A stretch of DNA of 64,000 bases from Plantago major (GCA_026545765.1 CM048844.1:58004932-58068931), one strand, 5' to 3'. Numbered from the stretch's first letter, positions 1 through 11,848 are shown. The notes: a model not told the origin generated them from the letters alone. Numbers and translations are program-made.

Positions 1-3000
1 CTCATAACATGTAGCACCCCGTATATGATTCAACATTATCCTCATGTAATAAAGAGGACCGGTCTTAATTGGGACGTGATAAATACGTCCGACTTTACTG
101 TTGAACTGCTTGCGATCTCTCCAAACCTTCAAATTAGAATCCCACATGTAATGCTTAGGGAACTCAGCATATAGATACTTACGTGCCTCGGGATGATGTT
201 TATTGAACTCCATCCACTTCAGAAACTTCGTCTCAGCCACAGTATGTTTGTCAAGTAAGTCGGTAATTAAATCTCCATCCTTAAATGTTACCGACTGTTC
301 CCCCTCCATATGAAAGGATAAACGTTCGACTGGTGGATCTCTATAATGAATATCAAATTCGAAGATATGCCAGGTAGATTCACACGCAGATACATAACGA
401 CAGTTGACATAATCCATCACCTCATTGTCCACTGTTATTTTTGCACCGATCCTATCCACACCTTTGTTGACGTACAGATATTTTATTGAGTTGGACTTAT
501 TGCACCATTCAACATTAATGTGCGCCTGGTACTTCATCAATATGAAGGGATTGTGTGGAACAATTAATCTGCATGAGTATATTCAACGATTAATATAAAC
601 AAAATGACTGACAGTTGAGCTAATATATATCATAAGTAGATTTCGAAATAATTTAACCTTTAATTACTGCAAATGATATTTAAATGTACCTATTATCAAT
701 GGGCTCTCCGTTTTTATCAATAGTGAATCCTGTACCACGCCTCTTGTAGACCGGGTATCCATTGCCATCAAATATAGTACGCTCGTTAAAAGACTTAGGG
801 AATTTCTTGGAGCATTTTTTTTCCATCATGCATACAGGACGCCGTTGAATTCAATGGACCACACGGACCATGAACCATATACTCAGATACGGCCTTGTAC
901 AACTCCGGATTAAGATTCTTATCCGGTATCTCAGCAGAGATGAATTGATCTATATCCTCTGCAATCATGTTTTTATCCCCTCGATCAACCCAAAGCAAAA
1001 TATGTGCATGGGGAAGTCCACATTTCTGGAACTCAATAGTGTAGACAACTACAAAACACAACAAAATAAATGAATGACGAATAAAAATGAGCTAAATAAT
1101 AAAATATTAAGTAAACAGTAACATCTATAGATTTAAGTGATTACCTCCAAATGCCTTTCCAAAAATATTTTCTGTCTTCAAGTCTTTTATAAGTGCATCC
1201 AACTTCATCTTGAAGACGCGACTCAATATATCAGGTCTTTCGTCGGGCTGTAAACCCTTAGACTCCACAAAACGTGTGATCTCTGACCATTTGGGATTGA
1301 ATGTGAAGGTGATAAATAGTTCAGGATATCCTATACTCTTACAGATGGCCATAGTGTCCTGAAAATTCTGAACCATATATCTGGGTCCTCCAACAAATGA
1401 AGATGGCAGTACATAACGTTTACCAACGTTTCCCATAGGGTCAGTAGGATCTACATCACCTGATCTAATTGCATCATCAAGTGACTTGTAGTTATCGGAC
1501 CTCAATAAAGCTTGGTTCCTCATGACGAATGATAGCCTCTGTGCTTCCATCATCATATAACCATCGACAATGAACTGTTGTAGCAGTTTCCTACTTAGTA
1601 GTATGGTTTGTGCCTCATTTTCACGATCAAAAAGCCTGTACGATAAAAACTCCTTGATTGTAAGCTTGTGCCTAACACCTTTAGATTTATCAGTGTGCAT
1701 AATCTCAATGTGATATCCATCTTCGCCATACGAAAAAAGTAGTGGATATTGCATTGGAAGGTAGTTAGGGTGCAGTTCAGAGATTCTTTTAAAGTCACCA
1801 TGTTTTGGCTCAAGTATAATATCACGGAGGTCCATATCATACTCATCATTACCTGAATAAGGGTTTTAATAATGACAGTTAATAGAAATTATTTATAAAA
1901 AAAAGTCCAAATAAGAGTTATAGTTAAACATACCAACAATTAATGCAGCTACTTCAGAACATGTAGGTAAATTATACATGCGACCATCACGTGACCTCCT
2001 TCCAATAAGACATAATTACACATTCATGTCAGAACTTTCCTTGAAACGATCAGAAGCCATACGAAAGTTCTGGGCTATGGGATTTTCTGCATCTATCATA
2101 TCCCTTAGTTCGTCAACAATAGTAGGATCAACTGCAACAGTACTTTTTGATCTGCGAAAGAAGGTAATATTAATAGCGTAACATGAAGGTGTATATACAA
2201 AATGTAAATCTATACAGGTAAAGTTCCATCAATGATCTAAAAGTTGATGGATTAGGGGTGTCGTACCAGACAGCATCAATCCTTTCTTGCATCTCATCCT
2301 CTCCACAATGCATATACAGCTGTGAAAACTTTGGCGTTTTTCCTTCGTCAGGCAACAAACTACCTAGTCGATGGTAGTTATTTCCACCAAGCCTATATGT
2401 GTAGGGACCATTTCCCCTGTTGACTGAATTGTCTTGGATACCACCCATTAAAGTGAATGCATACATCATATTGTAAGCACGTATATGCTCAGTATAATTT
2501 TTACTCTTAATATGCCTACCACATAAAAGATCATCAAGGAGGCGCGGAGGTGGTCTTAGGGTAGGTAGTTGTATCTTACCACGACCACAACACAAACAAA
2601 ATTCAGGGTCACTCATAGGAGTGCTTTTTATCCTCTCGTCGAACCACATAAGTGCACCACAGAATTGCATGCATAAGTAGGATCGCCTATATCTTGGTAA
2701 GCTACATGTTGAATAACAAAAAAAAAATAATATGATAACATTGAATAAAATAATTAATCAAAAATAGTAAGTATTACCTAATACTGACACGCCATCATTC
2801 CTGCGAGCTGCCACGTCTCGCTTATCACGTCTATATTTCATTGCTCTCCTTCTTGCAGTTTTATTTATCTCAGCAGGTGATGGTTCCTCAGGGATATCTG
2901 TTCTCAAACTTAGTGTGTATGTATCCAATAGTTCCTCGATATGTTTATCCGCAAGTGGAATTGATTCTTGAACATTAGGAGGCACGAGAATTCCTATGTT

Positions 3001-3730
3001 GACAACTCACATCGTTATACAATCTATTTATAACTGAATTGATTACAAAATATAAGCGAATTTAATTACACGTACTATATCCTCGAGGATCTTCATGATA
3101 CATGAAATAATCGAACGGATTTGATTTGAGATGTCGTCTCATTGCTAGTGTGAATCTCCTGTTCATTTTATTGAATCTGATAACAACCTTATAATCTTCA
3201 CGCATTTTCCCTAATCATATGAACAGAGGATAATATGTCATACATATAATTAATTCATGTAAATAGGCATAACGCAAATGTAAAATAAGAACTTAGCTTA
3301 GTTGAAGAAGGGTCCAATCGGAGCGGAGATGCGTCACTCGATATTTGCTTGGTAACTTGACGAAGAACATCAGTTCGAAGAGTTAATTGCTTTCCACGTC
3401 TAACGGACATCGAGCTCTCAGGTACATCATCAATCACTCGAGGTGTGAGTACACGATTCCCATGTACTATAATAATATTCACAATATCATACAAATCAAA
3501 CATACAGAATTATGTTACATAAAAATCTGAGGAGACATTGTTATAAAGCATACCGTCTGTGACACAACTGAAGGGATATGTGGTTTGTAATTGGCTATTA
3601 CTATTAGTCCCAAGGTTTGTGGATAAACCAACATTTGGTGTAGTAAGGTCTTCAATTGTCCCCTTAGTTGAATTTGGGGTAGATTGGCCTAATCAGAACA
3701 TAAATACAAATATTATATCACATGACTTAA

Positions 3731-3788
<58 letters not shown>

Positions 3789-4184
3789 CTTTTAAATTAC
3801 CATTAGTGATGTCGGTCAATGGTGAGAAGACATTTTGACGGCCGGGAAATCTTGGTTTAGCATTTTGATCTAGTCCTCGATCTCGTAAGTTTTGGTAGAA
3901 CGGTCGATTTTTTATAGGTCGATACATTTTCAGTATCAACTTTACAAATAAAAAAAAAAACCAAATTCATACGATTAGAACTTATATAATTTGGAGATAA
4001 TAAAAAATAATTTATTTCAAAACTTCAAATAGACCATGGTAGTTAAACAAAAAAAAAATACAATACCATTAGTAATGTCCTCCGACGGAGATGCCGATCT
4101 CGGGGCAGTACAGATTCTGTTTCTTTTTCCATTCAGAGCTTGTTTATCCATCGGCTGAGAATAATTACGACGACAATCATCCAT
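1..4184 (-). pseudogene. Helitron Rep/helicase gene, N-terminal half, multi-exon, broken
   Basis: About ten exons read leftward with GT/AG borders, for example donors near 3,787, 2,777, 1,142 and 690. The likely ATG is at 4,184. In order they encode a basic N-terminal region, a Cys motif (CGALMWFDER then CLCCGRGK, about 2.6 kb), the HIRAYNMMYAFTLMGG block, the Helitron-like N domain (1.14-1.85 kb) and the HUH nickase motif GLPHAHILLW near 1,000. The part from 571 leftward includes the two-tyrosine motif region. The PIF1-type helicase domain would lie off the left edge. Lesions seen: a one-base shift before CGALMW near 2,655, a TAA stop at 2,016-2,018, an extra A in the A-run near 812-820, and shortened spacing in the tyrosine motif near 470-490. 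The gene is not expected to be functional. Confidence 0.88.
3734..3784. repeat. (TA)n microsatellite in a Helitron intron
   Basis: About 25 uninterrupted TA units lie between two exons of the Rep/helicase gene, just downstream of a splice donor on the minus strand. Confidence 0.95.
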
Positions 4185-6037
4185 GGTATGCATGTACGCA
4201 AACAAAAAATAAAAATACTTATAACACACAAATATACGACCTGATGGATAAACACGAATTAACGTGTAAACCAAAATGTACTACTTATACATAGACAGAT
4301 ACAGCCCTAGAATCTTCCACCATATTCATTTGTTTCTCCGCCAGCTACAACAATACCATTTTAATACAGAGAAAGCAGAATATCGGGTCTTCACACAGCT
4401 TTCTGGATTCTCAGAATTAATCCCCTCTCTCAAATGGGGCATCTACAATGATCAGTACAGCCAAAACAATTTAATTCTGACATCGCATGCACAAACGGTA
4501 AAGTTGGACTGTTCTTTTCCGATCTCGATAGTAGTTTCTCAATCAGTTTACAGTACAGTCGGAATTCTATGTTAATTGATCAATTCGATTAATTTATTTT
4601 CTAATTCCAAGATTAAATTGATCGGATTTTGCTGTTTTATCTCAGATCTATTGGAATTAATAGCTCGACGGCCCAATCCCGACGGCAAATAGGCTGGCAA
4701 ATCGACCTTCCGGTGAGTTTTCTGAGCATTCCTTTCCACCATTACTTCTTATTCATGCTTTTATGTTAGATTATTTAACTAATCAAATTATTAACCTTCG
4801 AAATCGTCATTGGGACATCTGCATGTTTGAACTTCTCATTGAAGAACTCAAGAATCCAATAATCAAGGACACAGAGGATGCAGGCAACTTGTAATGGTAT
4901 GTCCTGCGAAACTATGATTACTTGCCTATTCAATCAATTAGAGATTATGGTTTTTCATATAATGCACTGTGTCTTTTTTACATGGATTGTTGATTGGGGG
5001 TATATAAAATGTTGTAGGTAAACTAGGGACACAGAAATCAGCAAAAAGAACTATTTCAGATCGAGTAATCAATCGAAAAGGTAATCCAGAATTTTTTAGA
5101 TAGATTAGATTTATGGGACTATTCCAAAAAGACATTGAATAAGGATATAATTATAATATTTCATAAGGTACAAAAAAAGTCAATTTGAAATAATAATATC
5201 AAACATTTTGCACTTTTACAGAATTTTTCTTCAAGAAGATTTAGTACAAATTTCTTATTAAATATTCTCAATAGCATTATCTTATTCATAAAAATAATTA
5301 AGATATAGTCTTTTAAGCTGAGGTATAAATATAAAGCAATAAAAAACAAACGGGTGTATTAATCTAGATTTAACATAGGCGTTAAAATGATATTAACAAT
5401 TAGAAATCCCACAATTATGGCTATTGACATAGTTCAACGTGAGGAAAACAAAATCATGCTTATACTTGTTGGCAATCAATTTACATCTACTAACTAAGGT
5501 GTGTTTTTAATACCTTAAGGTCTTATGAGGCTTATTCGAGATTACAACATTGAGGTATCATTAGATGACGGATCGGGCTGAACATATGGATGTCCTATGA
5601 AAGGTACAACAAATTACATAATATATAACTACTTTATTTATGTATAGAAAATGTATGAAAACGTACCCGATGTGTCATGAATTCGAAGATCCACTATATA
5701 GTTTAACCACAACGTACTGCAAAAGCGAAGAAAAAAAAAAAGAAAGGATGAATAAAGAGTATTCGACATTTAAAACGTCTAAAAATCATACATTATGATG
5801 TATGGAATAACCCTCACCTATAGCAAGCAGTATGTTGATGGATCTCAGAAACGTGACTGTGAATTAGAAGAAATATTCTGAAGTTGAGATGTTGATGATG
5901 TTGCAGGGTATATAAGTCGAGCGTGCCAGGTATTTGAGAAGGTGCATACTATCTAGATTGATAGTTATCCTTATCAATAAACAATCTTATGCAAAATGTT
6001 ATTAGTTTAAACAGCAAAGCCTATTTTAAAGGGTAGT
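4185..6037. other. Helitron interior without recognisable gene
   Basis: This AT-rich stretch lies upstream of the Rep/helicase start, so it probably contains that gene's promoter and 5' leader. I see no protein family, tRNA or clear terminal repeat. It ends at the GTAGT target site (6,033-6,037) of the LTR element. Confidence 0.5.
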
Positions 6038-6731
6038 TGTTAGGAATATCTGTTTAAATTTTGATCAGCAACCTAATAACTTATCTTAGCTCAGAAAGGT
6101 GGTTAGTACTCTAGGTTCAGTTGAACACTGTAAAAGAGGAAAATCACTAAGTATGATAGTTTAGCAAATCTTGTATAGGATGTTAGGTCTCTGAATATAA
6201 TTTCTATATCTTTGAAGCAGACCAAAAAGAAGGCATCCAGCAGGAGAAGTTCAACTTTAAAATGAAGTTTTGAAGACTGCACAAGATTGCTGAAGACAAA
6301 GGTTATCAGATACCTATGTCCAGATATCATGAAGAAACACGTGTTTTTCAATAAACAAGTGTTGCAAAAGATATCTGAGAATGCAAGGTTTCTGAACGAA
6401 GAAAAGTGCCCACAGATATCTACACTCAGATACCTTGGATAAAGATCATGTTTCCGGGAAACAATATATTTTTAACAAGTGGTATCTGGAGTTGTGATAG
6501 TCTCTGGAAAAGGACGTGCAAAGCTTCATAAAGCATGCATAGTTCCGTTGGCACTACAGGACAAAGTATAGTACAGTGCATTAAATGCACGGACAGAAAT
6601 GTCTGAACAAAAACGGTAGTCTCTGAAGAAGAAGAAGAAGACAAACGTGCAACAGTACTATACTCAGATATCAATAGTTTGAATTTGATTTAAGCCTAAC
6701 GGGTACTATTCAAACGGCACTCAAATTCATC

Positions 6732-6739
6732 TATAAATA
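6732..6739 (+). promoter_or_regulatory. LTR TATA box
   Basis: TATAAATA lies in a segment conserved among the LTRs (also 12,915-12,922 and 59,985-59,992). It would place transcription start near 6,765 and put the hairpin modules about 340 nt into the RNA. This is inference from the motif and its conservation. Confidence 0.6.
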
Positions 6740-7108
6740 TCAACACTTAGAATGCTTGAAAATACACACAGAACTTATACACTGAATACTCACACAAGCT
6801 CTCTCAATCATACTACTTATCTTCAAGCTTTCTGTGCGACCAAAGCTCTTGATTCTAAGTAGCACAAAAGTTCTAAGTGTCCTGATCCTTAACAAGCATT
6901 GTTATCTGTAAAGGAGTTGAATTAAGATTTCATAGCTGAGATTCATTCTCTTGAACACTTATCATAGACTTGGGTCAGTAAAGAACAAGATACCATACAT
7001 TGAAAAGTGTATTAAGTATACTTGATTCATAGAGCTATCTGCATAACTGAACAAGTTATTAAAGAAGCTCACCTGACAAACTACCTTAACCAACACCTTA
7101 ATCGGCGT

Positions 7109-7257
7109 GGAGTACAGGAAGTACTTAGTTTGGAAACTAAGGAATAACTCCAAGGTTACTGAGCATAGGAAGTACTTAGTTTGAGAAACTAAGGAATAGC
7201 TCAAAAGGTTTCTGAGTATAGGAAGTACTTGGCTAAGAAAGCCGGGGAATAACTCAG
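7109..7257 (+). ncRNA. Three tandem two-stem hairpin modules in the LTR leader
   Basis: Three units of about 43-45 nt (7,109-7,151, 7,160-7,203, 7,213-7,257) share AGGAAGTACTT on the 5' side and GGAATA on the 3' side. Each unit has an outer stem: GGAGT/ACTCC, TGAGC/GCTCA and CTGAGT/ACTCAG. Each also has an inner stem: TTAGTTT/AAACTAA in the first two and GGCT/AGCC in the third. Paired bases change together between units, while the bases between the stems are constant. This is a structured element in the predicted R/U5 leader. Its function is unknown; packaging, dimerisation, translation or export are possibilities only. Confidence 0.7.
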
Positions 7258-7640
7258 GGGGAACACTTGGTTGGGAACCTAGTGTATTTAGGAATCGAGA
7301 GAAGATATTTGTAAGGTTAACTCAATTTCTTAGTGGATTCTAGGTCTGAGAAAGGCCGAAGTGGATTAGTTGAAGGATTACGCCACCTTCAGATACCACT
7401 ATACAGACTTGTGTTATTTACTTTCTACAATTTATTACTTGCTTTATTTACTTTGCTAAGTATTTACACATATCTTGCTGAGCACGTGCACTTATCACAA
7501 AAAGTCTTCCGCTCTCTGAAAATAAGTATCAGATATCTTCACAGAAATCTGAGAAATTGTGTTTATCGACAAAAGTTTGAAAAAGACTATTCACCCCCCG
7601 CCCCCTCTAGTCTTTTACTTTGCCGTTATCTGGACCAAAG

Positions 7641-8174
7641 AGGGCTAAGGTTACTGAAAAAGTAACAAGTGTAGAGGTATCTGATTAAGAACCTACACCA
7701 CAGGTTGCTGAACAAGCACCTGTTTCAAAGGTTGTTGAAGAAGCAACTGTGTCCAAAGTCACTGGACAAAACACACCATCAGAGCAAGTAACACTTAAGC
7801 ATATTGAAGATGCTCTGATGAGTGGCAACTTAGTGTTGGAGGATACTGCCATTACCTCAACACTCAAAAGTCTGTCTCAAGCAGATCTGGATAGGCCCCA
7901 TACAGCATCACCTTCTTCATCCAGATCAGAATCACCACAACAGCCAATAGTGGATGTTGTTGAGATGATACTTGAGTTACAACATGAGATACCAGCATCT
8001 TTCCTTGCTGAAGAAAATCTTGTAAAAGAACAGGTTCCCCAACTCAATAAGAGGGATCAAACTGAGGCATCCGCCGTAATGATCAACTGGGAGGCAACGA
8101 GTTGCACACTCGTGAAAGGTCTGGCACCAAACTTCAAACAAAGAAGTCAAATGGAACAACAAGACCAAAGATAG
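7641..8174 (+). pseudogene. Internal coding region, part 1, unknown protein
   Basis: The frame is open from about 7,644 except for a TAA near 7,686. It encodes a Val/Glu/Pro/Ser-rich segment followed by a more ordered stretch containing LKHIEDALMSGNLVLEDT and LELQHEIPASFLAEENL. No retroviral-type gag, protease or polymerase motif is visible. The segment begins right at the LTR border, where a primer-binding site should be, so its true 5' end is probably missing. An intron-like stretch (about 8,175-8,290, ending TGTGACAG) follows. Confidence 0.55.
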
Positions 8175-8290
8175 AAGGGTCACAAGTTCGAGACCAATCA
8201 CCGACATCGCTCGTATGAATGGTTTAACTCTCTACTTGTGATATTTTGTGTTTATTAATCTTGTTATTTAATAAAATTTCTTTGTGACAG

Positions 8291-9136
8291 ACTGAATTAG
8301 AAACAAAACAAGCTGCAAAGCTTACCTCAGAATCTGAGAAGGAGGCTTCCATAGCCTCACCACTTAAGGAACAGGAGCCTGTCTCACAGGCTCCAACTGA
8401 GAAGAAAAATGGAAAGACTGAAAAGTCTATCTTTTCAGAGAAGAAACCAGAGACTTCCAAGGTCTCTGAGGAACAAGTATCTGAACCTTCTGCAGAGAAG
8501 GTATTTCATTCAGATACCAAATCTCTGATCATTCTTCAAAGAGCAAATCTCTGATCATTTTTCTCAAACTAACACGTTCTACTTAACAGGTTCAAAAAGA
8601 AGTAGAAGTTGCTGGGGAATTGCCTGCTCAATCCCCACAACAAATGGAAATTGATGAGGCATCAAAGCCTTCATCACAAGAAAAACTTCCAGAGACTGCA
8701 CAAGTCTCTGAGAGACAAGTATCTGAGCCTCCAAAGAAGGAGGTAATTGACCTCTCAGATATCTGATTTGTCAATAAAATTTTTCTTGATAAAATTTCCT
8801 AAGTGTTATGTTTCTAATCTCAGGTTCAAGCAGAAAGAAAGATAACTGAGGATCAGACTTCCCAGTCTCCTCCTCATATCCAGATATCTGAGGCACCTGA
8901 AACCTCAATAATCAAGTCATCTGAGCCTGTCACACAGGTAACTCAGATACCTTTCTACTCTAAAGCCCAGATATCTACTATAGTTTTGAAATTAATTCAG
9001 AACACTTTCTTTCAGGCTCAAACAAGTGACACTAAGGTCCCTGTTGATGAGAAAGAGGACCTGCTTCCTTTTTTCAAGGAACACACTTTGCCAAAGCATC
9101 TGAAATGCTTCAAGAAATGGCAAAAGCTCCGATGAT
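8291..9136 (+). pseudogene. Tandem short exons rich in Pro/Glu/Ser, unknown protein
   Basis: Four exon-like blocks are bounded by AG and GT: 8,291-8,500 (70 codons), 8,590-8,742 (51 codons), 8,824-8,937 (38 codons) and 9,016 onward. The first three are whole numbers of codons in one phase, separated by AT-rich introns of 78-89 bp. Blocks two and three both start VQ and the fourth starts AQ; the first two end in VSE-QVSEP repeats, which suggests exon duplication. The fourth block leads into a more complex segment (LPFFKEHTLPKHLKCF) and reaches TGA near 9,134. Multi-intron coding is unusual inside an LTR retrotransposon. The family is not recognised. Confidence 0.6.
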
Positions 9137-10455
9137 CCGATCTATCTGAGATCTTAAAGGTGATTGATCACCACACCAGGAGAGCATGAGCCCTTGACTT
9201 GGAAAACTACGTCCATGCAATGTTCCCCACTGAACAATATTCTTTCGGAACATTGATGGATAAGGATTTTGTCAAGGAAGTGGCCAGAAAGCTGATCCAA
9301 GCTTTCAACCAAGCAGATGGTTAGACCAGAATGCAAATGGCATTCAAGACTACTTTGCCCCAGACTCTACAGTACATACTCTCTGAACAAGAGGAATTAA
9401 ATGGGCAAATAGTCACTATTCCATAAGTGATCAATCTGGTCTCTGAAGATGAAGAAGAGAAGGAGACTAATGAGAATGATTATGAAGAACCTCCTTCTGA
9501 CCATCACAAGGATGAGGATGACAAAAAGGATGATGATGATGCCCCTGCACCAGGGACAGGAGGAATTGCACAAGAAAACAATGCCTCAATGCTGAAAAGC
9601 ACACTGAGAGGACATCACAACAATCCCCTCCTACATCTCCTCAGAAATCTACCCATCCATCTTCCCAACAAAAGGACACTACTGAACAATTAGTTGAGCA
9701 CTCTGAGGAAAACACTCAGAAAATATTGGATGCACAAGCCAGAGTTGCTCAACTCAAACAATTGTTGGAGGAAGAACAACAGCTAAATCTTCAACTGGAA
9801 GAAAAGATAGCTAAATCCAGAGTCAAGCTAGATATACTTGAAGAACAAACACACAAAGAGATGCAAGCTTACTCTGAGATTAAAGAGCTCCGGGACGCTG
9901 TTGATTATATTGCTAAGGAGCTAGATGCTGAACAAGTATCTGAACAAAAGCATGATGCTAAGGCTGCATCTTCACCAAAGAAACCATCCTCCAAAGGCAA
10001 GAAACCCATATCTGAGATGGTTGCCGCCTTCAGAAACCTTGATGAAGAAGTGCAAGAGGATGAAGATCACCTGCCGATGACTCGATGATGAAGAAGACAA
10101 AACATCGCGTAACAATCGCAATGAACACTTAGCGTTTCTCATCCGAAAAGGAAGCTAATTGCTCAAGTATTCAACAAACCGCCAAATGTCCACTCCCAAG
10201 AATACATGAATAGATACCAAGTTTGGCACATCTTAAAAAGGAGTTGTTTCACGTAACAAAGACGTAATTGCCTCCGTCCCCTCAGATATGAAGAAATTCA
10301 CTGAGCTCATCACTCAGAGAACAACCAGTATGGTCCTTGCTCAGAAGGATCTGGGAATGGTAAGGGACGATGATGTGTCATTAGCTGAAAAAGCCTTTGA
10401 AGAGGCTAGCTATGCAGCTGGAAAAGCAGATGCCATACTAGCCTATCAAGTGTAG
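9137..10455 (+). pseudogene. Internal coding region, middle: acidic and coiled-coil segments
   Basis: Broken reading frames continue the region. A segment with LENYVHAMFPTEQYSFGTLM is followed by an acidic tract (9,430-9,540). After a frame change near 9,595 comes a long heptad-like coiled coil (9,726-9,960, LKQLLEEEQQLNLQLEEK) and a Lys/Ser-rich linker. In-frame stops occur near 9,190, 9,322, 9,425 and 10,453. The acidic, coiled-coil composition resembles what is reported for the extra 3' gene of Sirevirus-type copia elements, but I cannot confirm homology. Confidence 0.5.
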
Positions 10456-11848
10456 CTCACTGATAAGGAAAATGGACTTATCAAACAAAATCAGGATCTC
10501 AAGGCTGAACTACAGAAGTTGGTTACTACCTACAATTACTTGCAAGGGAATTTTGAGTCTCTCTCAGAATCTTTTGTGGTACTTAGTCAGTCAACAATGA
10601 CTACGGGGGAAGGATTTGGACCTCAAGGTCAGGGGGAAGGTAACAAGAAATCTAGAGTTGGTGCTGCTCAGAAAGGAAGAGGAAACAAGAGAATTTCCCA
10701 GCCACCACTCAGAATAAATGAGCCCTCATCAAGTCAAGCTGCTTTGCAAATAGTAGCTACTTCCCAGCAACCAACTGAAGGTACAACAATGGTAACAAGG
10801 GCCATGGCACAAAGACCTCCAAGGAGTACCAAGGCTCCAAGGAGAAGACAAGTTATAGGGATTGAAGAATCTTCTGAAGAAGAAGAAGAAGAAGAAGAAG
10901 AAGAAGAAGAAGAAGAAGAAGAAATCAAATCCCAGGGCAATGAAGAAGGCTGCAAAACTTTCACAAGAATTAATCTTGATGATGATGATGAAGAGACTGA
11001 TGAAGATGAAGCTCCTTTTCATAGAAAAAGAAAAAGGGTTGATAGCCTATCTGAGCCCATAGCTGCAAAGCCTTTGGCAGCTAAAACATCCTCTGGAAAT
11101 ACCAAGTCAATCCAAGGTGGTTCATCAAGCAATCCCCCAAGGGAGAATTCGAGACAAAGGAGGAACAGGCTGAGAGCTGAACAAAGAAAACTTCAACTAC
11201 CACTCAGGCCTGAAGAAGCCAAGATTGAGTATGTGAAGACCAACAATGACTCCTCTGTCTACAGGTGCATTAATCAGAAGAATGGCTACTGGATTATGGA
11301 ACTCAAGCACTTACTAGTAAATGAAAGATTTCCAGAACCAATCCATAAACAGCTCATGGCATGGAGAAAAGACAAGCCAATCTCGATTAACACCAACCAC
11401 ATCAAAGCCTGGTTGGATTTTGAAGTAATCAAGAGAATAGAAGCCATGAAGAAGGACCTCTCTGATGAATGTCCTTATGAAAAGCCAGATGATGTGCACA
11501 GAATTCCCAACATCACTGAAACAGGCACAAGAGCAAGACTTGTTGTGGAACCCTATGAGTCCTTCTACTTGACTGAAGATCAATAGAAGGTTGACATCAG
11601 ATATCTGAAGATCATATATGAATACTTCAAGCTATCAGATATCAGAATCGAGCATGCCTGGAAGTGGGGAAAGTATCTGTGGGTCAAGCATTTTGCTAAG
11701 AAAAATCCTACCAAAACCTACAAGGAAGTCTGTGGATTTGCCAGAGACACAGAGATGATTGTCAGAAATCTTCTCTATAACTACTCTGATGATTTCAAAA
11801 GATTTGGTGATAGGAAATTTGCAGATCGATCCATGGAACTGATTTGAA
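10456..11848 (+). pseudogene. Internal coding region, C-terminal part: conserved-looking domain of unknown function
   Basis: This is the longest open stretch in the element: 10,456-11,586, then one TAG and open again to TGA at about 11,848. In order it encodes a coiled-coil lead-in, a Gly/Lys-rich linker, a glutamate run from a GAA repeat (10,867-10,921), an acidic patch and a basic patch (PRENSRQRRNRLRAEQRKL). A well-ordered region follows (VYRCINQKNGYWIMELKHLL, later IEHAWKWGKYLWVKHFAKK). The balanced Trp/Tyr/Lys content over about 200 residues suggests a folded domain. It is not gag, protease, integrase, RT or RNase H. It could be a captured host gene or an env-like 3' gene. Confidence 0.6.
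10867..10924 (+). repeat. (GAA)n coding repeat
   Basis: About 18 GAA/GAG codons in a row encode a polyglutamate run inside the unknown C-terminal protein. Confidence 0.9.

Larger units (their letters stand above)
6038..7640 (+). repeat. 5' LTR of the 7.8-kb element
   Basis: It starts TGTTAGGAATATCTG and matches 12,231-13,842 along its whole length with small indels. It contains a TATAAATA box (6,732-6,739), three tandem hairpin modules (7,109-7,257) and the pyrimidine-rich end seen in all copies. The last two bases differ from the CA of the other LTR, which places a rearrangement exactly at the LTR/interior junction. Confidence 0.93.

Noticed and set aside
3559..3939. Frames containing repeated Tyr-Ile
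   Set aside because: They read through the (TA)n microsatellite in an intron of the Helitron gene.
10729..11062. Poly-Ser, poly-Phe and poly-Lys frames over the GAA repeat
   Set aside because: They are shadows of the glutamate-coding GAA run in the other frames.
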